Assembly: GCA_963764505.1 (NCBI GenBank)
Contig: CAVXSP010000001.1
Location: forward strand, 806,001 to 870,000
DNA: 64,000 nt
Source of the DNA: CAVXSP01 sp963764505
GTDB taxonomy: Bacteria; Acidobacteriota; Vicinamibacteria; Vicinamibacterales; SCN-69-37
Direction of reading: 5' to 3'
Under the pieces are notes generated by a model. It saw only the letters and a program-made list of their open reading frames with translations, searched no databases and had not been told where the DNA came from. Numbering within the stretch: position 1 is the stretch's first letter; every line of letters begins with the position of its first letter. The translations under genes were made by a program, and so were the position numbers. Shown here piece after piece: positions 35,575-46,664 of this stretch.

Positions 35575-36531
35575 GAGATCGGGGTAGCGGTCGATCATGG
35601 CCGGCCCGTATTCGCCGGTGACCGGCAGACCCAGCTCGTGCTTGAGGACGGCGGCGTTGGCCACCGACTTGGCCGAGAAGTGGTTGTTCAGGTACATGAA
35701 TACGCGCCGCCCGGCTGCGGCGGTCCGCCGGGCGGTCTCCGCGAACGGTTTCAGCTCCGCGGGCGAGTACAGGTAGTCGTAGCGATCCTCCGATTCGGCG
35801 TGATCCCACCAGGCCGGTCTGTTCCGGCCGTGCAGGCGAACGTACAAGGGCGCCGAGGGCCCGTCCGTCGGTCCTCCCGACGATGTCGAGGCCTCCGGGT
35901 TTTCCACAATCCGACACCCGTCCCCCTCCTGTGGAAAACTCGTCGATTGGCGGACCGAGTCCTTGAACTTCGGTTCGTCGATGAGGACCCAGGTCGCCCC
36001 GTACGCGTGCAGCCGGACGCGGGTGTCCGCGGCCTCGTCGCTCCATGTCCGGTGCCGGAGCTCGACCGCGAGCGGCAGATCCGCGAGCCCGGAGAGCAGC
36101 CAGTCGAGGTAGGCGCGGGTTTCCGGCGACGCGTGAAAGCTCGGTGGAAACTGGACCAGCAGCGCGCCGAGCCGTTGCGCAGCGGCGAGCGGCTCGAGAC
36201 CTCGACGGAACTCGTCGAAGTCGCCGATGGAGAGATTCCAGTCGCTGACACCGTTGCGCGCCAGGTACATGTCGGGGTGGGTGAACTTCTGATAGAGCTT
36301 GACGGAGAAGAGGAAGTCCGCGGGCGTCCGGTCGACCCATCGGCGTGTGGTCGCCGGCTCCGGGACCCGGTAGAACGTCGAGTTCACTTCCACCGTGTCG
36401 AAGTGCTCTGCGTAGTAACGGAGCTCGTCGAACCCGCGCGGCCGGGGTAGCGGATAGAACACGCCGTTCCAGGCCCCCCGGCCGGAGGGATAGTTCCACC
36501 CGGACGTGCCGATCCGCACCGGCGCGCTCAC
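35539..36531 (-). CDS. DUF72 (YecE-like) family protein containing a REP-derived insert
   Basis: 330-residue TIM-barrel-like protein of the DUF72/YecE family: VRIGTSGWNYPSGRGAWNGV at the N-terminus, FDTVEVNSTFYRVP, FSVKLYQKFTH, GALLVQFPPSF, YVRLHGRNRPAWWDH and VFMYLNNHFSAKSVANA. The biochemical function of the family is unknown. Residues about 198-211 (STSFPQEGDGCRIVEN) are encoded by a REP-like palindrome (35900-35938) that keeps the frame open; a DUF72 domain normally has a short loop here. Convergent with nth. Confidence 0.85.
   Translation of the reverse strand: MSAPVRIGTSGWNYPSGRGAWNGVFYPLPRPRGFDELRYYAEHFDTVEVNSTFYRVPEPATTRRWVDRTPADFLFSVKLYQKFTHPDMYLARNGVSDWNLSIGDFDEFRRGLEPLAAAQRLGALLVQFPPSFHASPETRAYLDWLLSGLADLPLAVELRHRTWSDEAADTRVRLHAYGATWVLIDEPKFKDSVRQSTSFPQEGDGCRIVENPEASTSSGGPTDGPSAPLYVRLHGRNRPAWWDHAESEDRYDYLYSPAELKPFAETARRTAAAGRRVFMYLNNHFSAKSVANAAVLKHELGLPVTGEYGPAMIDRYPDLSAIVPRAGLPF
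35900..35938. repeat. REP-like palindromic element, copy 2 (inside the DUF72 gene)
   Basis: Arms TTTTCCACA (35900-35908) and TGTGGAAAA (35930-35938) around ATCCGACACCCGTCCCCCTCC. The arms are identical to the intergenic copy at 6223-6262 and the loop shares ACCCGTCCCCCT. The 39-bp core, a multiple of three, lies in the coding frame of the DUF72 gene without a stop. Confidence 0.8.
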
Positions 36532-36596
36532 CGGACGACACTAGCAGACCGCCAGGCGAATTGCCCGCGCGGGTGTCAGAATGACTCCAGCGCGCG

Positions 36597-37238
36597 ATGC
36601 TGACGGTGAACGAGATCTATCTGTCCGTGCAGGGCGAGTCGACGCATGTGGGGCGTCCCTGCGTGTTCGTGCGGCTCACCGCGTGCGACCTCCGGTGCCG
36701 ATGGTGCGACACGCCCTATGCGTTCACGGGCGGCGCGCGGATGAACGTCGACGAGGTCGTCGAGCAGGTCGAGCGGCATGGCACCGGCCTCGTCGAGATT
36801 ACGGGAGGCGAGCCGCTCCTCCAGTCCGGCGTCTACGACCTGATGGATCGGCTGCTCGGGCGCGGGCAGCAGGTGCTGCTCGAGACCGGCGGCCACCGCT
36901 CGACCGAACGCGTGCCCGCCGGCGTCATCACGATCCTGGACGTGAAGTGCCCGGCCAGCGGGGAAGCCGGGAGAATGCACTGGCCGAATCTCGAGCGGCT
37001 TCGGTCCACCGACGAAGTGAAGTTCGTGATTCAGGACCGCGCGGATTTCGACTACGCGACCGACGTCGTGCGGCGGTTCGGCCTGACCGATCGGACGGCG
37101 GCCGTGCTGTTCTCGCCCGTGCACCAGGTGCTGGCGCCTGTCGAGCTCGTGCGCTGGCTGCTCGAGGCGCGTCTGCCGGTGCGGCTGCAGCTTCAGGCGC
37201 ACAAGTACATCTGGAGTCCGGAGGCGCGCGGCGTATGA
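36597..37238 (+). CDS. queE: 7-carboxy-7-deazaguanine synthase
   Basis: Radical SAM enzyme making CDG from 6-carboxy-tetrahydropterin in preQ0/queuosine synthesis. 213 residues with LSVQGESTHVGRPCVFVRL, the radical SAM cysteines in CDLRCRWCDTPYAF (C-x3-C-x2-C), EITGGEPLLQ and LDVKCPASGE. The stop overlaps the queC ATG (ATGA), so they are co-translated. queA is 20 kb upstream; queD and folE are not seen here. Confidence 0.94.
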   Translation: MLTVNEIYLSVQGESTHVGRPCVFVRLTACDLRCRWCDTPYAFTGGARMNVDEVVEQVERHGTGLVEITGGEPLLQSGVYDLMDRLLGRGQQVLLETGGHRSTERVPAGVITILDVKCPASGEAGRMHWPNLERLRSTDEVKFVIQDRADFDYATDVVRRFGLTDRTAAVLFSPVHQVLAPVELVRWLLEARLPVRLQLQAHKYIWSPEARGV

Positions 37239-37957
37239 CCGATCCCGGTCCCGCGGCTGGCTCCGTCCGCCGAGAGTCGCCCGGCCGAGCGGTGATTCTG
37301 CTGTCCGGCGGGCTCGACTCGGCGACCGCCGCCGCGCTCGCCCTGCGCGAGGGCTGGACGCTCTACGCACTGACGGTGCGATACGGCCAGGTCCACGCGC
37401 GCGAACTCGACGCCGCCCGCCGGGTGGCGGCCGCGCTGCAGCTCGCTCGCCATGTCGAGCTGTCCGTCGACCTCGCCGGCTTCGGCGGGTCGGCGCTCAC
37501 CGGCACCGGCGCCGTGCCGAAGGATCGACCGCTCGAGGCTGGGGACATCCCGCCGACGTATGTGCCCGCGCGCAACACCGTCCTGCTGTCGCTCGCCCTC
37601 GCGTGGGCCGAGGTCCTCGGCGCCGAGCGCATCGTGATCGGCGTCAACGCGCTCGATTACTCGGGATACCCGGACTGTCGGCCCGAGTTCATCGAGGCGT
37701 TCGAGCGCTTGGCGCAGCTCGCGACCCGGGCCGGCGTGGAAGGCCGCCCGCTCCGGATCTGGGCGCCGCTGCAGCACCTCGGGAAGGCGGCGATCATCCA
37801 GCTGGGTATGGAGCTCGGCGTCGATTACGGTCTGACGCACAGCTGCTACGACCCGCGACCCGACGGCGGCCCGTGCGGGCGCTGTGACAGTTGCCGCCTC
37901 AGGGCGAAGGGATTCGCCGAGGCCGGCGTCGAGGATCCGGCACTCCGGCGCGCGTGA
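37235..37957 (+). CDS. queC: 7-cyano-7-deazaguanine synthase
   Basis: Converts CDG to preQ0 with ATP and ammonia. 240 residues: PP-loop AVILLSGGLDSATAAALA (about 19-36), YGQVHARELDAARRVA, TYVPARNTVLLSLALAWAE, NALDYSGYPDCRPEFI and the C-terminal zinc site CYDPRPDGGPCGRCDSCRLR with four cysteines. Typical length. Coupled to queE by a 4-bp overlap. Confidence 0.95.
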   Translation: MTDPGPAAGSVRRESPGRAVILLSGGLDSATAAALALREGWTLYALTVRYGQVHARELDAARRVAAALQLARHVELSVDLAGFGGSALTGTGAVPKDRPLEAGDIPPTYVPARNTVLLSLALAWAEVLGAERIVIGVNALDYSGYPDCRPEFIEAFERLAQLATRAGVEGRPLRIWAPLQHLGKAAIIQLGMELGVDYGLTHSCYDPRPDGGPCGRCDSCRLRAKGFAEAGVEDPALRRA

Positions 37958-37961
37958 CTCG

Positions 37962-39173
37962 ATGACTCGACCCCTCGCCAGTCCGACGCGTCTGTACTAC
38001 CTCGACTCGATGCAGCAATCGTTCGATGCGGTCGTCGTGTCGTCCGATCGGACCGGCGGCCGTGTGGAGGTCGTCCTCGACCGGACGGCGTTCTATCCGA
38101 CGTCCGGCGGCCAGCCCTTCGACACGGGCACGCTCGACGGTGTCCGGGTCAGCGAGGTCATCGATCGGGACGACGGGACGATCGCCCACGTTGTGGCGAG
38201 GGAGTTGAGCGTCGGCGCGCGCGTCGTAGGCGCGATCGACTGGCCCCGCCGCTTCGATCACATGCAGCAGCACACGGGCCAGCATCTCCTCTCCGCGGCG
38301 TTCGACCGGATGCTCGGGGTCCGGACGGTCAGCGTCCACATGGGCGCGGAGGCGTCGACGATCGATCTCTCGCGGGAGGTCTCCGCCGCCGAAATCGTCC
38401 TCGCCGAGGAGCATGCCAACCGTGCCGTCTGGGATGATCACTCCGTGGCGATCCGCCTCGTGGCCGCCGAGGATGCCGCCGGAATGGGGCTGCGCAAGCC
38501 GTCGGCGCGGTCGGGCGAGCTGCGGGTCGTGGAGATCGCGGATGTCGATCGCTCCGCGTGCGGCGGCACGCACGTGCCACGGACGGGCATGGTCGGGATG
38601 GTCGCCGTTTCGAGCTGGGAACGGTTCAAGGGAGGCAGCCGGCTCTCCTTCGTCTGCGGCGAACGGGCCCGCCGATCCCACGGCCAGCTCCGGGATACCG
38701 TCACGACGGCCGCCCGCCGGCTGTCGGTGGCGCCGGGCGAGCTGGCCGCGGCCATCGAGCGGCTGGAGACCGAGCTCCGCGCGGCGATCAGGGCCAGAGA
38801 GCGAGTCGACCGGGAGATCGACGTGTTCCGGGCGGACGCGCTGCGGGAGGCGGCGGAAACCATTGGTGGTCTCCGCGTCGTCTTAAGGGAGCGGCCGGAC
38901 TGGGATTCGGCGGCGCTCACGCGCGTGGCTGCGGCGGTCGTCTCCGCGCCGGGGCTCGTCGCGGTGCTGGTCGGCGGCGGCGATCCCGCGCCCGTGGTCA
39001 TCGCCCGGTCGCGCGACCTCGCCTTCGACGCGGGATCGTGGATGCGGCTGGCCGTCGAGCGACTTGGCGGTCGCGGAGGTGGACGGTCGGAACACGCCCA
39101 GGGAGGCCTCGCGGCGTCCCCGGAGACCATCGTAATGTTCGCGCGGAGCAGCCTGGGAAGTGCCTCGGTGTGA
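37962..39173 (+). CDS. alanyl-tRNA editing protein (AlaX-like with DHHA1 domain)
   Basis: 403 residues. Hydrolyses mischarged tRNA-Ala in trans. The N-terminal half matches the AlaRS editing module: RTAFYPTSGGQPFDTGTL, zinc ligands HTGQH (H-x3-H) and CGGTH (C-x3-H). From about residue 260 a coiled-coil (AAAIERLETELRAAIRARER) leads to a DHHA1-like domain (GLVAVLVGGGDPAPVVIARS), with GG-rich C-terminus. It lacks the aminoacylation domain, so it is not a truncated alaS. ATG 37962 is four bases past queC. Confidence 0.88.
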   Translation: MTRPLASPTRLYYLDSMQQSFDAVVVSSDRTGGRVEVVLDRTAFYPTSGGQPFDTGTLDGVRVSEVIDRDDGTIAHVVARELSVGARVVGAIDWPRRFDHMQQHTGQHLLSAAFDRMLGVRTVSVHMGAEASTIDLSREVSAAEIVLAEEHANRAVWDDHSVAIRLVAAEDAAGMGLRKPSARSGELRVVEIADVDRSACGGTHVPRTGMVGMVAVSSWERFKGGSRLSFVCGERARRSHGQLRDTVTTAARRLSVAPGELAAAIERLETELRAAIRARERVDREIDVFRADALREAAETIGGLRVVLRERPDWDSAALTRVAAAVVSAPGLVAVLVGGGDPAPVVIARSRDLAFDAGSWMRLAVERLGGRGGGRSEHAQGGLAASPETIVMFARSSLGSASV

Positions 39174-39262
39174 TCAGGAGTAAACAGCGGGAGCCTTCAG
39201 CAGTAATGAGTAGGCAGGCGCGTCCGCGGCCCCGCTATCATTAGGGTTACAATCGCAACCTC

Positions 39263-41549
39263 GTGTTCAACGCGGTCTTTAGATTCCTGTTCAAGTACCA
39301 GCTGCTGGTCTTCGAACAGGGTAAATTCGTGCTCGGCGCGTCCAGGGGCATGTGGCTGGCGGCCGCCGCGGCGGCCGTCGGCGGCCTGTGGGTGCTTTGG
39401 ACGTACCGCCGCCTCGGGGCCATCGCGCGCCGCGACCGCGCCGTGCTGCTCGGACTGCGCATGGCGCTGCTGGCGATGGTGCTGTTCGCGCTGCTCCGTC
39501 CCGTCCTGCAGCTCAAGCTCGCGGTCCCTCAGCAGAACTTCGTCGGGATCCTGCTCGATGACTCCCGCAGCATGCAGATTCCCGATCAGCAGAGCAAGCC
39601 GCGCAGCGACTATGTCCGCGATCAGTTCGGCCGAGTCGACGGTCCGCTGCTCGCCGAGCTCGGCAAGCGCTTTCAGCTCAGGCTATTCCGATTCTCGTCG
39701 CGCAGCGAGCGGCTGCAGTCGTCGGCCGACCTGACGTTCGGCGGCACGGGGAGCCGCTACGGCGAGGCGCTCGACCGTGCGCGCGACGAACTGAGCGGCT
39801 TGCCCGTCGCCGGGCTGGTCGTGGTCGGCGACGGGGCCGACAACTCGTCGGCGACGCTCGACGAGGCGATCGCCTCGCTGAAGAGCCAGGCGATGCCGGT
39901 CTTTTCCGTGGGCGTCGGCAAGGAGCGTCTCGGCCACGATGTCCAGATCACGCGGGCGGAGACGCCGCGTCACGCGCTCAAGGGGTCTCATCTCGTCGTC
40001 GACGTGGTCGTCACGCAGACCGGATACGCGGGCACGAAGGTGCCGCTCATCGTGGAGGACGCCGGACGGATCGTGAATCAGCAGGAGATCGAGCTGCCCC
40101 GGGACGGGGAGGCGGCGACCGTGCACGTGCGGTTCCCGGCCTCGGAGGCGGGGGCCCGGCTCTTCAAGTTCCGCGTCCCGGTGCAGGCGGGTGAGGAAGT
40201 GGCGGAGAACAACCAGCGCGACGCGCTGATCGAAGTCTCCGACCGGAGCGAGCGGATTCTGTATCTCGAGGGCGAGCCGCGGCCCGAGATGAAGTTCATC
40301 AAGTACGCCGCCGACGAGGACAAGAACCTCTCGCTGGTCGTGCTGCAGCGGACGGCGGCCGACAAGTACTACCGGTTCGGCGTGGAGACCGGCGAAGAGC
40401 TCCAGAACGGGCTGCCGACCTCGCGCGCCGAGCTGTTCGGCTATCGTGCCATCGTTCTCGGCAGCGCCGAGGCGAGCGCCTTCACGCTCGAGCAGCAGCG
40501 GATGCTCGCGGACTTCGTCGACATCCGCGGCGGCGGGCTCCTGGCGCTGGGCGGACGCCTGTCGTTCGGCGAAGGCGGCTGGACGGGGACACCGCTCGCG
40601 GCGGCGCTCCCGGTCGTGATCGAGGCCCCCGGTGTCAAGCAGGCGGCCGAGGAAGTCGACGAGCTGATCGTCAAGCCGACGCCCGCCGGCGTGAACCATC
40701 CGGCGACGCAGATCACGGAGCGCGAGGCGGATGTCGCGGCGAAGTGGCGCGACCTGCCGCCGCTCACCAGCGTCAACCCCATCTACGAAGCCAAGCCGGG
40801 CGCGACGACGCTCCTGACGGGGCTGGACGCGAGGGGGCGGGAGCAGATTGGTACTCGCCTACCAGCGGTACGGCCGGGGCAAGTCGCTGGTCTTCACGCC
40901 CCAGGACTCGTGGCTCTGGCGGATGCACGCCAAGATGCCCGTGAGCGACACGACGCACCATACGTTCTGGCAGCGGCTGCTGCGCTGGCTCGTCGACGGC
41001 GTGCCCGACAAGGTCATGGTCGCGGCCGCGCCGGACAAGGTGCAGCGCGGCGAGCCCGTCACGTTGACGGCGGAGGTCGTGGATCCGGAGTACCGCGGGA
41101 TCGACAACGCCCGCATCACGGCGCACGTGACGGCGCCGTCCGGCCGGAGCGAGGACGTGCCGATGGAGTGGTCGGTGAAGCGGGAGGGAGAGTACACGGC
41201 CCGGTTCACCCCCGACGAGGACGGCCTCTTCCGGATTCGCGTCGGCGGCACGCAGGACGCGAAGGACGTCGGCACCGGCGAGATGGCGCTGCGGGTAGCC
41301 CCGAGCGACGCCGAGTACTTCGACGCCGCCATGCGCGCACCGTTGCTCCGGCGCCTCTCGGAGGAGACCGGAGGACGGTTCTTCCACGCCGACGATGCCA
41401 GCGGGCTGGTCGACGCGATCACCTACAGCGGGCGCGGCGTGACCGTGATCGACGAGCGCGAGCTCTGGGACATGCCGATCGTCCTGTTGCTCGCGCTTGC
41501 CCTGATGGGCGGCGAGTGGGCGTATCGGCGATCGCGAGGGCTGGCATGA
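39263..41549 (+). CDS. VWA-domain/glutamine-amidotransferase-like membrane protein (frame change at 40850-40854)
   Basis: About 761 residues when repaired. Two membrane segments near the N-terminus (MWLAAAAAAVGGLWVLW, ALLAMVLFALLRPVL), a von Willebrand A domain with the metal motif DDSRS (ILLDDSRSMQIPD), then a class-I-amidotransferase-like domain (FVDIRGGGLLALGG) and a C-terminal membrane segment. The frame breaks where GTAC reads GGTAC; one G fewer gives REQIVLAYQRYGRGK. GTG start at 39263, with TACAAT about 15 bp upstream. Its stop overlaps the DUF4159 gene (ATGA). First gene of the Bat-like cluster; probable cell-envelope role. Confidence 0.82.
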
Positions 41550-42334
41550 AGCGCTGGACCACTCCGTTCCCCTTGGCGTTGGTGCTGCTGCTGATGGCTG
41601 GAGCGACCGCGGTCGCCCAGCGCGGGGGCTACCGGTTCGCGCCGTTCGTCGAGCCGAACAATCCGCGCTATGACGGCCGGTTCATGTTCGCGCGCCTGAA
41701 GTACACGGTGGGTCCGGGCGGCTATTACTACCGGATGCTTCCGGCGTGGGCCCACGGCGAGCCCTTCGCGGAAGAGAACCTGATGAAGATCATGGACTCG
41801 ATCAGCCTCCTCCGCCCGCACGTCGAGGAGGGCGTGGTCGTGTCGCTCGACGATCCCGAGCTGTTCAAGTTCCCGGTCGCCTACATGACGGAAGCGGGCT
41901 TCTGGGTGATGAACGATCAGGAAGGGAAGGCGCTCGGCGACTATCTGAAGAAGGGCGGCTTCGTCATCTTCGACGACTTCCGGGATCCGCCGCGCGGCGG
42001 CGGCGGCTTCGACAACTTCGCGTACAACATGCAGCGGGTGATCCCCGGGGCGCAGTTCCTGCCGATGGACGTCCATCACCCGATCTTTCACTCGTTCTTC
42101 GAGATCGATTCGTTCGACGTCGTGCCGCAGGCCTATGACAGCTGGACGCGGCCGGTGTTCCTCGGCTTGTTCGAGGACAACAATCCGGCCAAGCGCCTGA
42201 TGGCCATCATCAACTACAACACGGACCTCTCCGATTTCTGGGAGTTCTCGGGGCGGGGGTACTATCCCGTGGACTCCTCGAACGAGGCGTACAAGCTCGG
42301 CGTGAATTACATCATCTACGGACTGACGCATTGA
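41546..42334 (+). CDS. DUF4159 domain protein, exported
   Basis: 262 residues. A signal peptide (FPLALVLLLMAGATAVAQ) precedes a DUF4159 domain: FMFARLKYTVGPGGYYYRML, LLRPHVEEGVVVSLDDPELF, GDYLKKGGFVIFDDFRDP, and a C-terminal block with FEDNNPAKRLMAIINYNTDL. DUF4159 has a glutamine-amidotransferase-like fold and is regularly next to MoxR/DUF58/VWA genes; function unknown. Translationally coupled to the preceding VWA gene. Confidence 0.88.
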   Translation: MKRWTTPFPLALVLLLMAGATAVAQRGGYRFAPFVEPNNPRYDGRFMFARLKYTVGPGGYYYRMLPAWAHGEPFAEENLMKIMDSISLLRPHVEEGVVVSLDDPELFKFPVAYMTEAGFWVMNDQEGKALGDYLKKGGFVIFDDFRDPPRGGGGFDNFAYNMQRVIPGAQFLPMDVHHPIFHSFFEIDSFDVVPQAYDSWTRPVFLGLFEDNNPAKRLMAIINYNTDLSDFWEFSGRGYYPVDSSNEAYKLGVNYIIYGLTH

Positions 42335-42356
42335 TATCGACGGCGGCGCGCATCCG

Positions 42357-42445
42357 TCGATGCGCACGTCAGTCGATGCACGAAGCAGTCGATGCGCGAA
42401 TCAGCCGATGCACGGATCAGTCGATGTATCGGTGAACCGATGAAG
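42357..42445 (+). repeat. 16-bp tandem repeat array (five and a half units)
   Basis: TCGATGCGCACGTCAG-like units follow each other at exactly 16-bp spacing: 42357, 42373, 42389, 42405, 42421 and a partial one from 42437. Each begins (T/C)CGATG and most end CAG. It fills the DUF4159-moxR gap and ends at the moxR ribosome-binding region. Confidence 0.85.
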
Positions 42446-42456
42446 TGGGGGGCGTC

Positions 42457-43494
<1,038 letters not shown>

Positions 43495-43498
43495 GGCA

Positions 43499-44413
43499 AT
43501 GGCTCTCGAGACGCAGGCCATCCCGGGCGCCCGGTTCGTCGACCCGCAGGTCCTTTCGCGCATCCGCAACCTGGAGCTGCTCGCGCGGACCGTTGTCGAC
43601 GGGTTCATCAACGGGTTGCATCGCGCGCCGTACTTCGGGGCGTCGATCGATTTCGCCGAACACCGCGGCTACGTGCCCGGCGACGACATCCGGCGGGTCG
43701 ACTGGAAGGTGTACGCGCGCACGGACCGGTACTTCGTGAAGCAGTACGAGGCCGACACGAACGCGAACTTCTCCGTGCTCTTCGACGTCTCGCGATCGAT
43801 GGGGTTCGCCAGCCGGGGCGTCTCCAAGCTCGAGTACGGGTCGTACCTGGCGGCCTGTCTCGCGTACCTCTCGCAGCGGCAGCGCGATCGGGTCGGCATC
43901 GTGACGTTCGACAGCGAGGTCGTCACCTACGTGCCGGTCTCCGCGAAGCACTTCAACGTCGTGCTCCACACGCTCGATCGCGCGAAGGCGGAACGCCAGG
44001 GCCGGATGCTCGAGCCGCTGAAGAACATCGCCGAGCACTTCCGCCGCCGCAGCATCGTCGCGCTCGTCTCGGATCTCTACGAGGACCCGGACGATCTCCT
44101 CGAGGCGCTGAAGCCGTACCGGATCCTCGGCAACGATCTGGTCGTGTTCCACGTCCTCGACCCCGCCGAGCTGGAGTTCCCGTACACCAACGCCTCGCGG
44201 TTCGAGGACCTCGAGACCGGCGAGGAGCTGCCGGTCGTGCCGGATTCGTTCGCCGAGCAGTACCGCAAGCTGATGCGCGAGCACATCGAGGCGCTGCGCA
44301 CGAAGTGCTCCGAAGCGCGGATCGACTACGTGCTGCTCGATACGTCCAGGCCGCTCGATGACGCGCTGTTCCAGTATCTCGGCAACCGCGAGCGGTTGAT
44401 GCGGGTGCGCTAG
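43499..44413 (+). CDS. DUF58 domain protein
   Basis: 304 residues with the DUF58 signature FAEHRGYVPGDDIRRVDWK (about 58-76) followed by a VWA-like fold (NFSVLFDVSRSMGFASRG, with D-x-S-x-S metal residues). No clear membrane segment. DUF58 proteins pair with MoxR ATPases and Bat proteins. It lies between moxR and the BatA-like gene with gaps of 4 and 2 bp, clearly one operon. Confidence 0.92.
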   Translation: MALETQAIPGARFVDPQVLSRIRNLELLARTVVDGFINGLHRAPYFGASIDFAEHRGYVPGDDIRRVDWKVYARTDRYFVKQYEADTNANFSVLFDVSRSMGFASRGVSKLEYGSYLAACLAYLSQRQRDRVGIVTFDSEVVTYVPVSAKHFNVVLHTLDRAKAERQGRMLEPLKNIAEHFRRRSIVALVSDLYEDPDDLLEALKPYRILGNDLVVFHVLDPAELEFPYTNASRFEDLETGEELPVVPDSFAEQYRKLMREHIEALRTKCSEARIDYVLLDTSRPLDDALFQYLGNRERLMRVR

Positions 44414-44415
44414 CC

Positions 44416-46540
44416 ATGTCGTTTCTGGCGCCGATCTTCTTCGTCGGGCTCGCGGCCATCGCCGTGCCGGTCCTGATCCACCTGATCCAGCGCGAGCGCA
44501 AGGAGGTCGTCCACTTCCCCTCCCTGATGTTCCTGCGGCGCATCCCGTACCAGTCCGTGCAGCGGCGCAAAATCCACAACTGGCTGCTCCTGCTGCTGCG
44601 CTGCGCGGCGATCGGCCTTCTGGTCCTGGCGTTCGCCCGGCCGTTCCTGACCCAGGATCCGAGCCGCCTCGTCGCCGCGAGCGAGGGCGCGCGCGAAGTC
44701 GTCATCCTCCTCGACCACTCCGCCAGCATGGGCTACGGCGACCACTGGGAGAGAGCGCGGGCGGCGGCCCGCAAGGTCGTGAGCGGCCTCGGCGGCGGCG
44801 ACCGCGCCACCCTCGTGTTGTTCGCGACCGGCGAGGAAGAAGCGCTGCGCGCCACCTCCAATCGCGCGGCGCTCGACGAGGCGATCGGGGCGGCCAAGGT
44901 CACGTCCGACGCGACGCGCTACGGGCCGGCGCTGCGCTACGCCCAGAGCCTCCTCAGCCGATCGCCCCTGCCTCGCAAGGAGGCCGTGCTCATCAGCGAC
45001 TTCCAGAAGACCGGCTGGACGCAGCATGAGGAGATCCATCTGCCCGAAGGTGCGACGCTGACGCCGATTTCCGTGGTGTCGCCGGGGACGTCGAACGTGT
45101 GGGTGTCGAAGGCCGACTTCGCCCGCGAGCCGTTTTCCGGCGCCGAACGGGTGAGCGTGACGGTGCTGCTGACCAACCGCGGCGCCTCGGCGGTCGCCAG
45201 GCTGCCGGTCAGGCTCGAGATTGACGGGCACGACGTCGAGACCCGCTCGCTCGATCTCGAGTCGAACTCCTCCGGTTCGGTCACCTTCGCTCCCGTGACG
45301 ATCGCCGACGCCAACATGCGCGGCGTCGTGCGCGCGGGATCCGACCAGCTCCCCGCGGACAACGCGTTCTATTTCGTGCTGTCCCCCAGCCGCCCCGTGT
45401 CCGTGCTCGTCGTGGACGCGAACGGTGCCCCGGCCGAATCCAGCCTCTTTCTCACGACGGCGCTGGCCCAGGGCCGGGCGCCGGTCTTTCACACCGACGT
45501 CGTGGCGCTTTCGCGGGTGACGGCGGCCAGCTTCGAGCGCCGGTCCGTCGTCGTGCTCAACGACGTCGCCGGAGTGCCGGACTCCACGACCGCGCTCCTG
45601 AAGCAGTTCGTCGAACAGGGAGGCGGCCTGTTCGTCGTGGTCGCGGAGCGCACGCCATGGGCCGCGAGCGAGGCCGCGCTCCTGCCGGGGCGGCTCGGCG
45701 CCATGGTCGACCGTCCGGTCGTGCAGGGCCGGCTGGGCACGGTCGAATACAGCCACCCCGTATTCGAGATCTTCCAGCAGCCGCGCAACGGCGATTCTGA
45801 GGTCCGCGCCGTTCTACCGATACCGGACGCTGGCGCCGGCCGCGACCGACGCGGTCCTGGCGCGCTTCGACGATGGCGCGGTCGCGATGGCGGAGCGGCG
45901 CGTCGGCGGCGGACGCGTGATCGCGTTCACGTCGAGCCTGGATACGTCCTGGAATCTCCTGCCGCGCGCGCCCGTGTTCGTCCCGCTCGTCCAGCTCTCG
46001 TTCCGCTATCTGGCGCGGTACGAGGAGCCGGCGGCGTGGTACACCGTCGGTCGCATGCTCGACGTGTCCGCGCCGGTCGGGCAGCTCGTGCGCGAGGGCG
46101 CCGTCGCGGAGCGCGACGCGACGCCACGCCGGCTGAGCGGCGTCGTCGTGTCGCCATCCGGTGAGCAGACCACGCTGGGAGAGGGGGGCGTTCCGAGCAT
46201 CGCGCTGGAGCAACAGGGCTTCTACTCCGCCCGGATGCAGGGCACAGGCGACCGGCGGCCGTACAACGTCGCGGTCAACATCGACGAAGCGGAATCCGAC
46301 TTGACCCCCATGGAGCCGAACGAGTTCGTTGTCGCCGCCACGGGGCGTCCGGGAACGGTCGCGCTGGCCGGCCAGTCGCTCGAGCATCCCGAACTGACGG
46401 CGGCAGACGTCGAGAAGAAGCAGCATCTCTGGTGGTTCCTGCTCCTGGCCGGCGTGCTGGCACTGCTCGGCGAAGCGGTGCTGTCGAACCGGCTGTCGCC
46501 CAAGTTCGGCGCCGGGCTGATTGGACTGCCGCGGACGTGA
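44416..46540 (+). CDS. BatA-like VWA membrane protein (frame change at 45793-45797)
   Basis: About 707 residues when repaired. BatA N-terminal anchor (FVGLAAIAVPVLIHLIQRER, PSLMFLRRIP), second membrane segment (LLLLLRCAAIGLLVLAFARPF), VWA domain with metal motif DHSAS (VVILLDHSASMGYGD), a long beta-rich part and a C-terminal membrane segment (LWWFLLLAGVLALLGEAVL). The frames join where GATC reads GATTC; one T fewer gives NGDLRSAPFYRYRTLAP, matching family length. The gene starts 2 bp after DUF58. Confidence 0.85.
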
Positions 46541-46664
46541 GGACCCGGCCCCGGCCGGCGGCTCCGTCCAGGCGTCTATCGGGTGGCCGCCACGAAATCG
46601 TCACAACTGACGCGGCAGGCCGGCTCGAACGGTCGGTGTAAACTCGATTCGGGGGAACCAACCC

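Noticed and set aside
42357..42445. Possible short CRISPR array
   Set aside because: Units follow one another directly with no unique spacers, and no cas genes are near; it is a plain tandem repeat.
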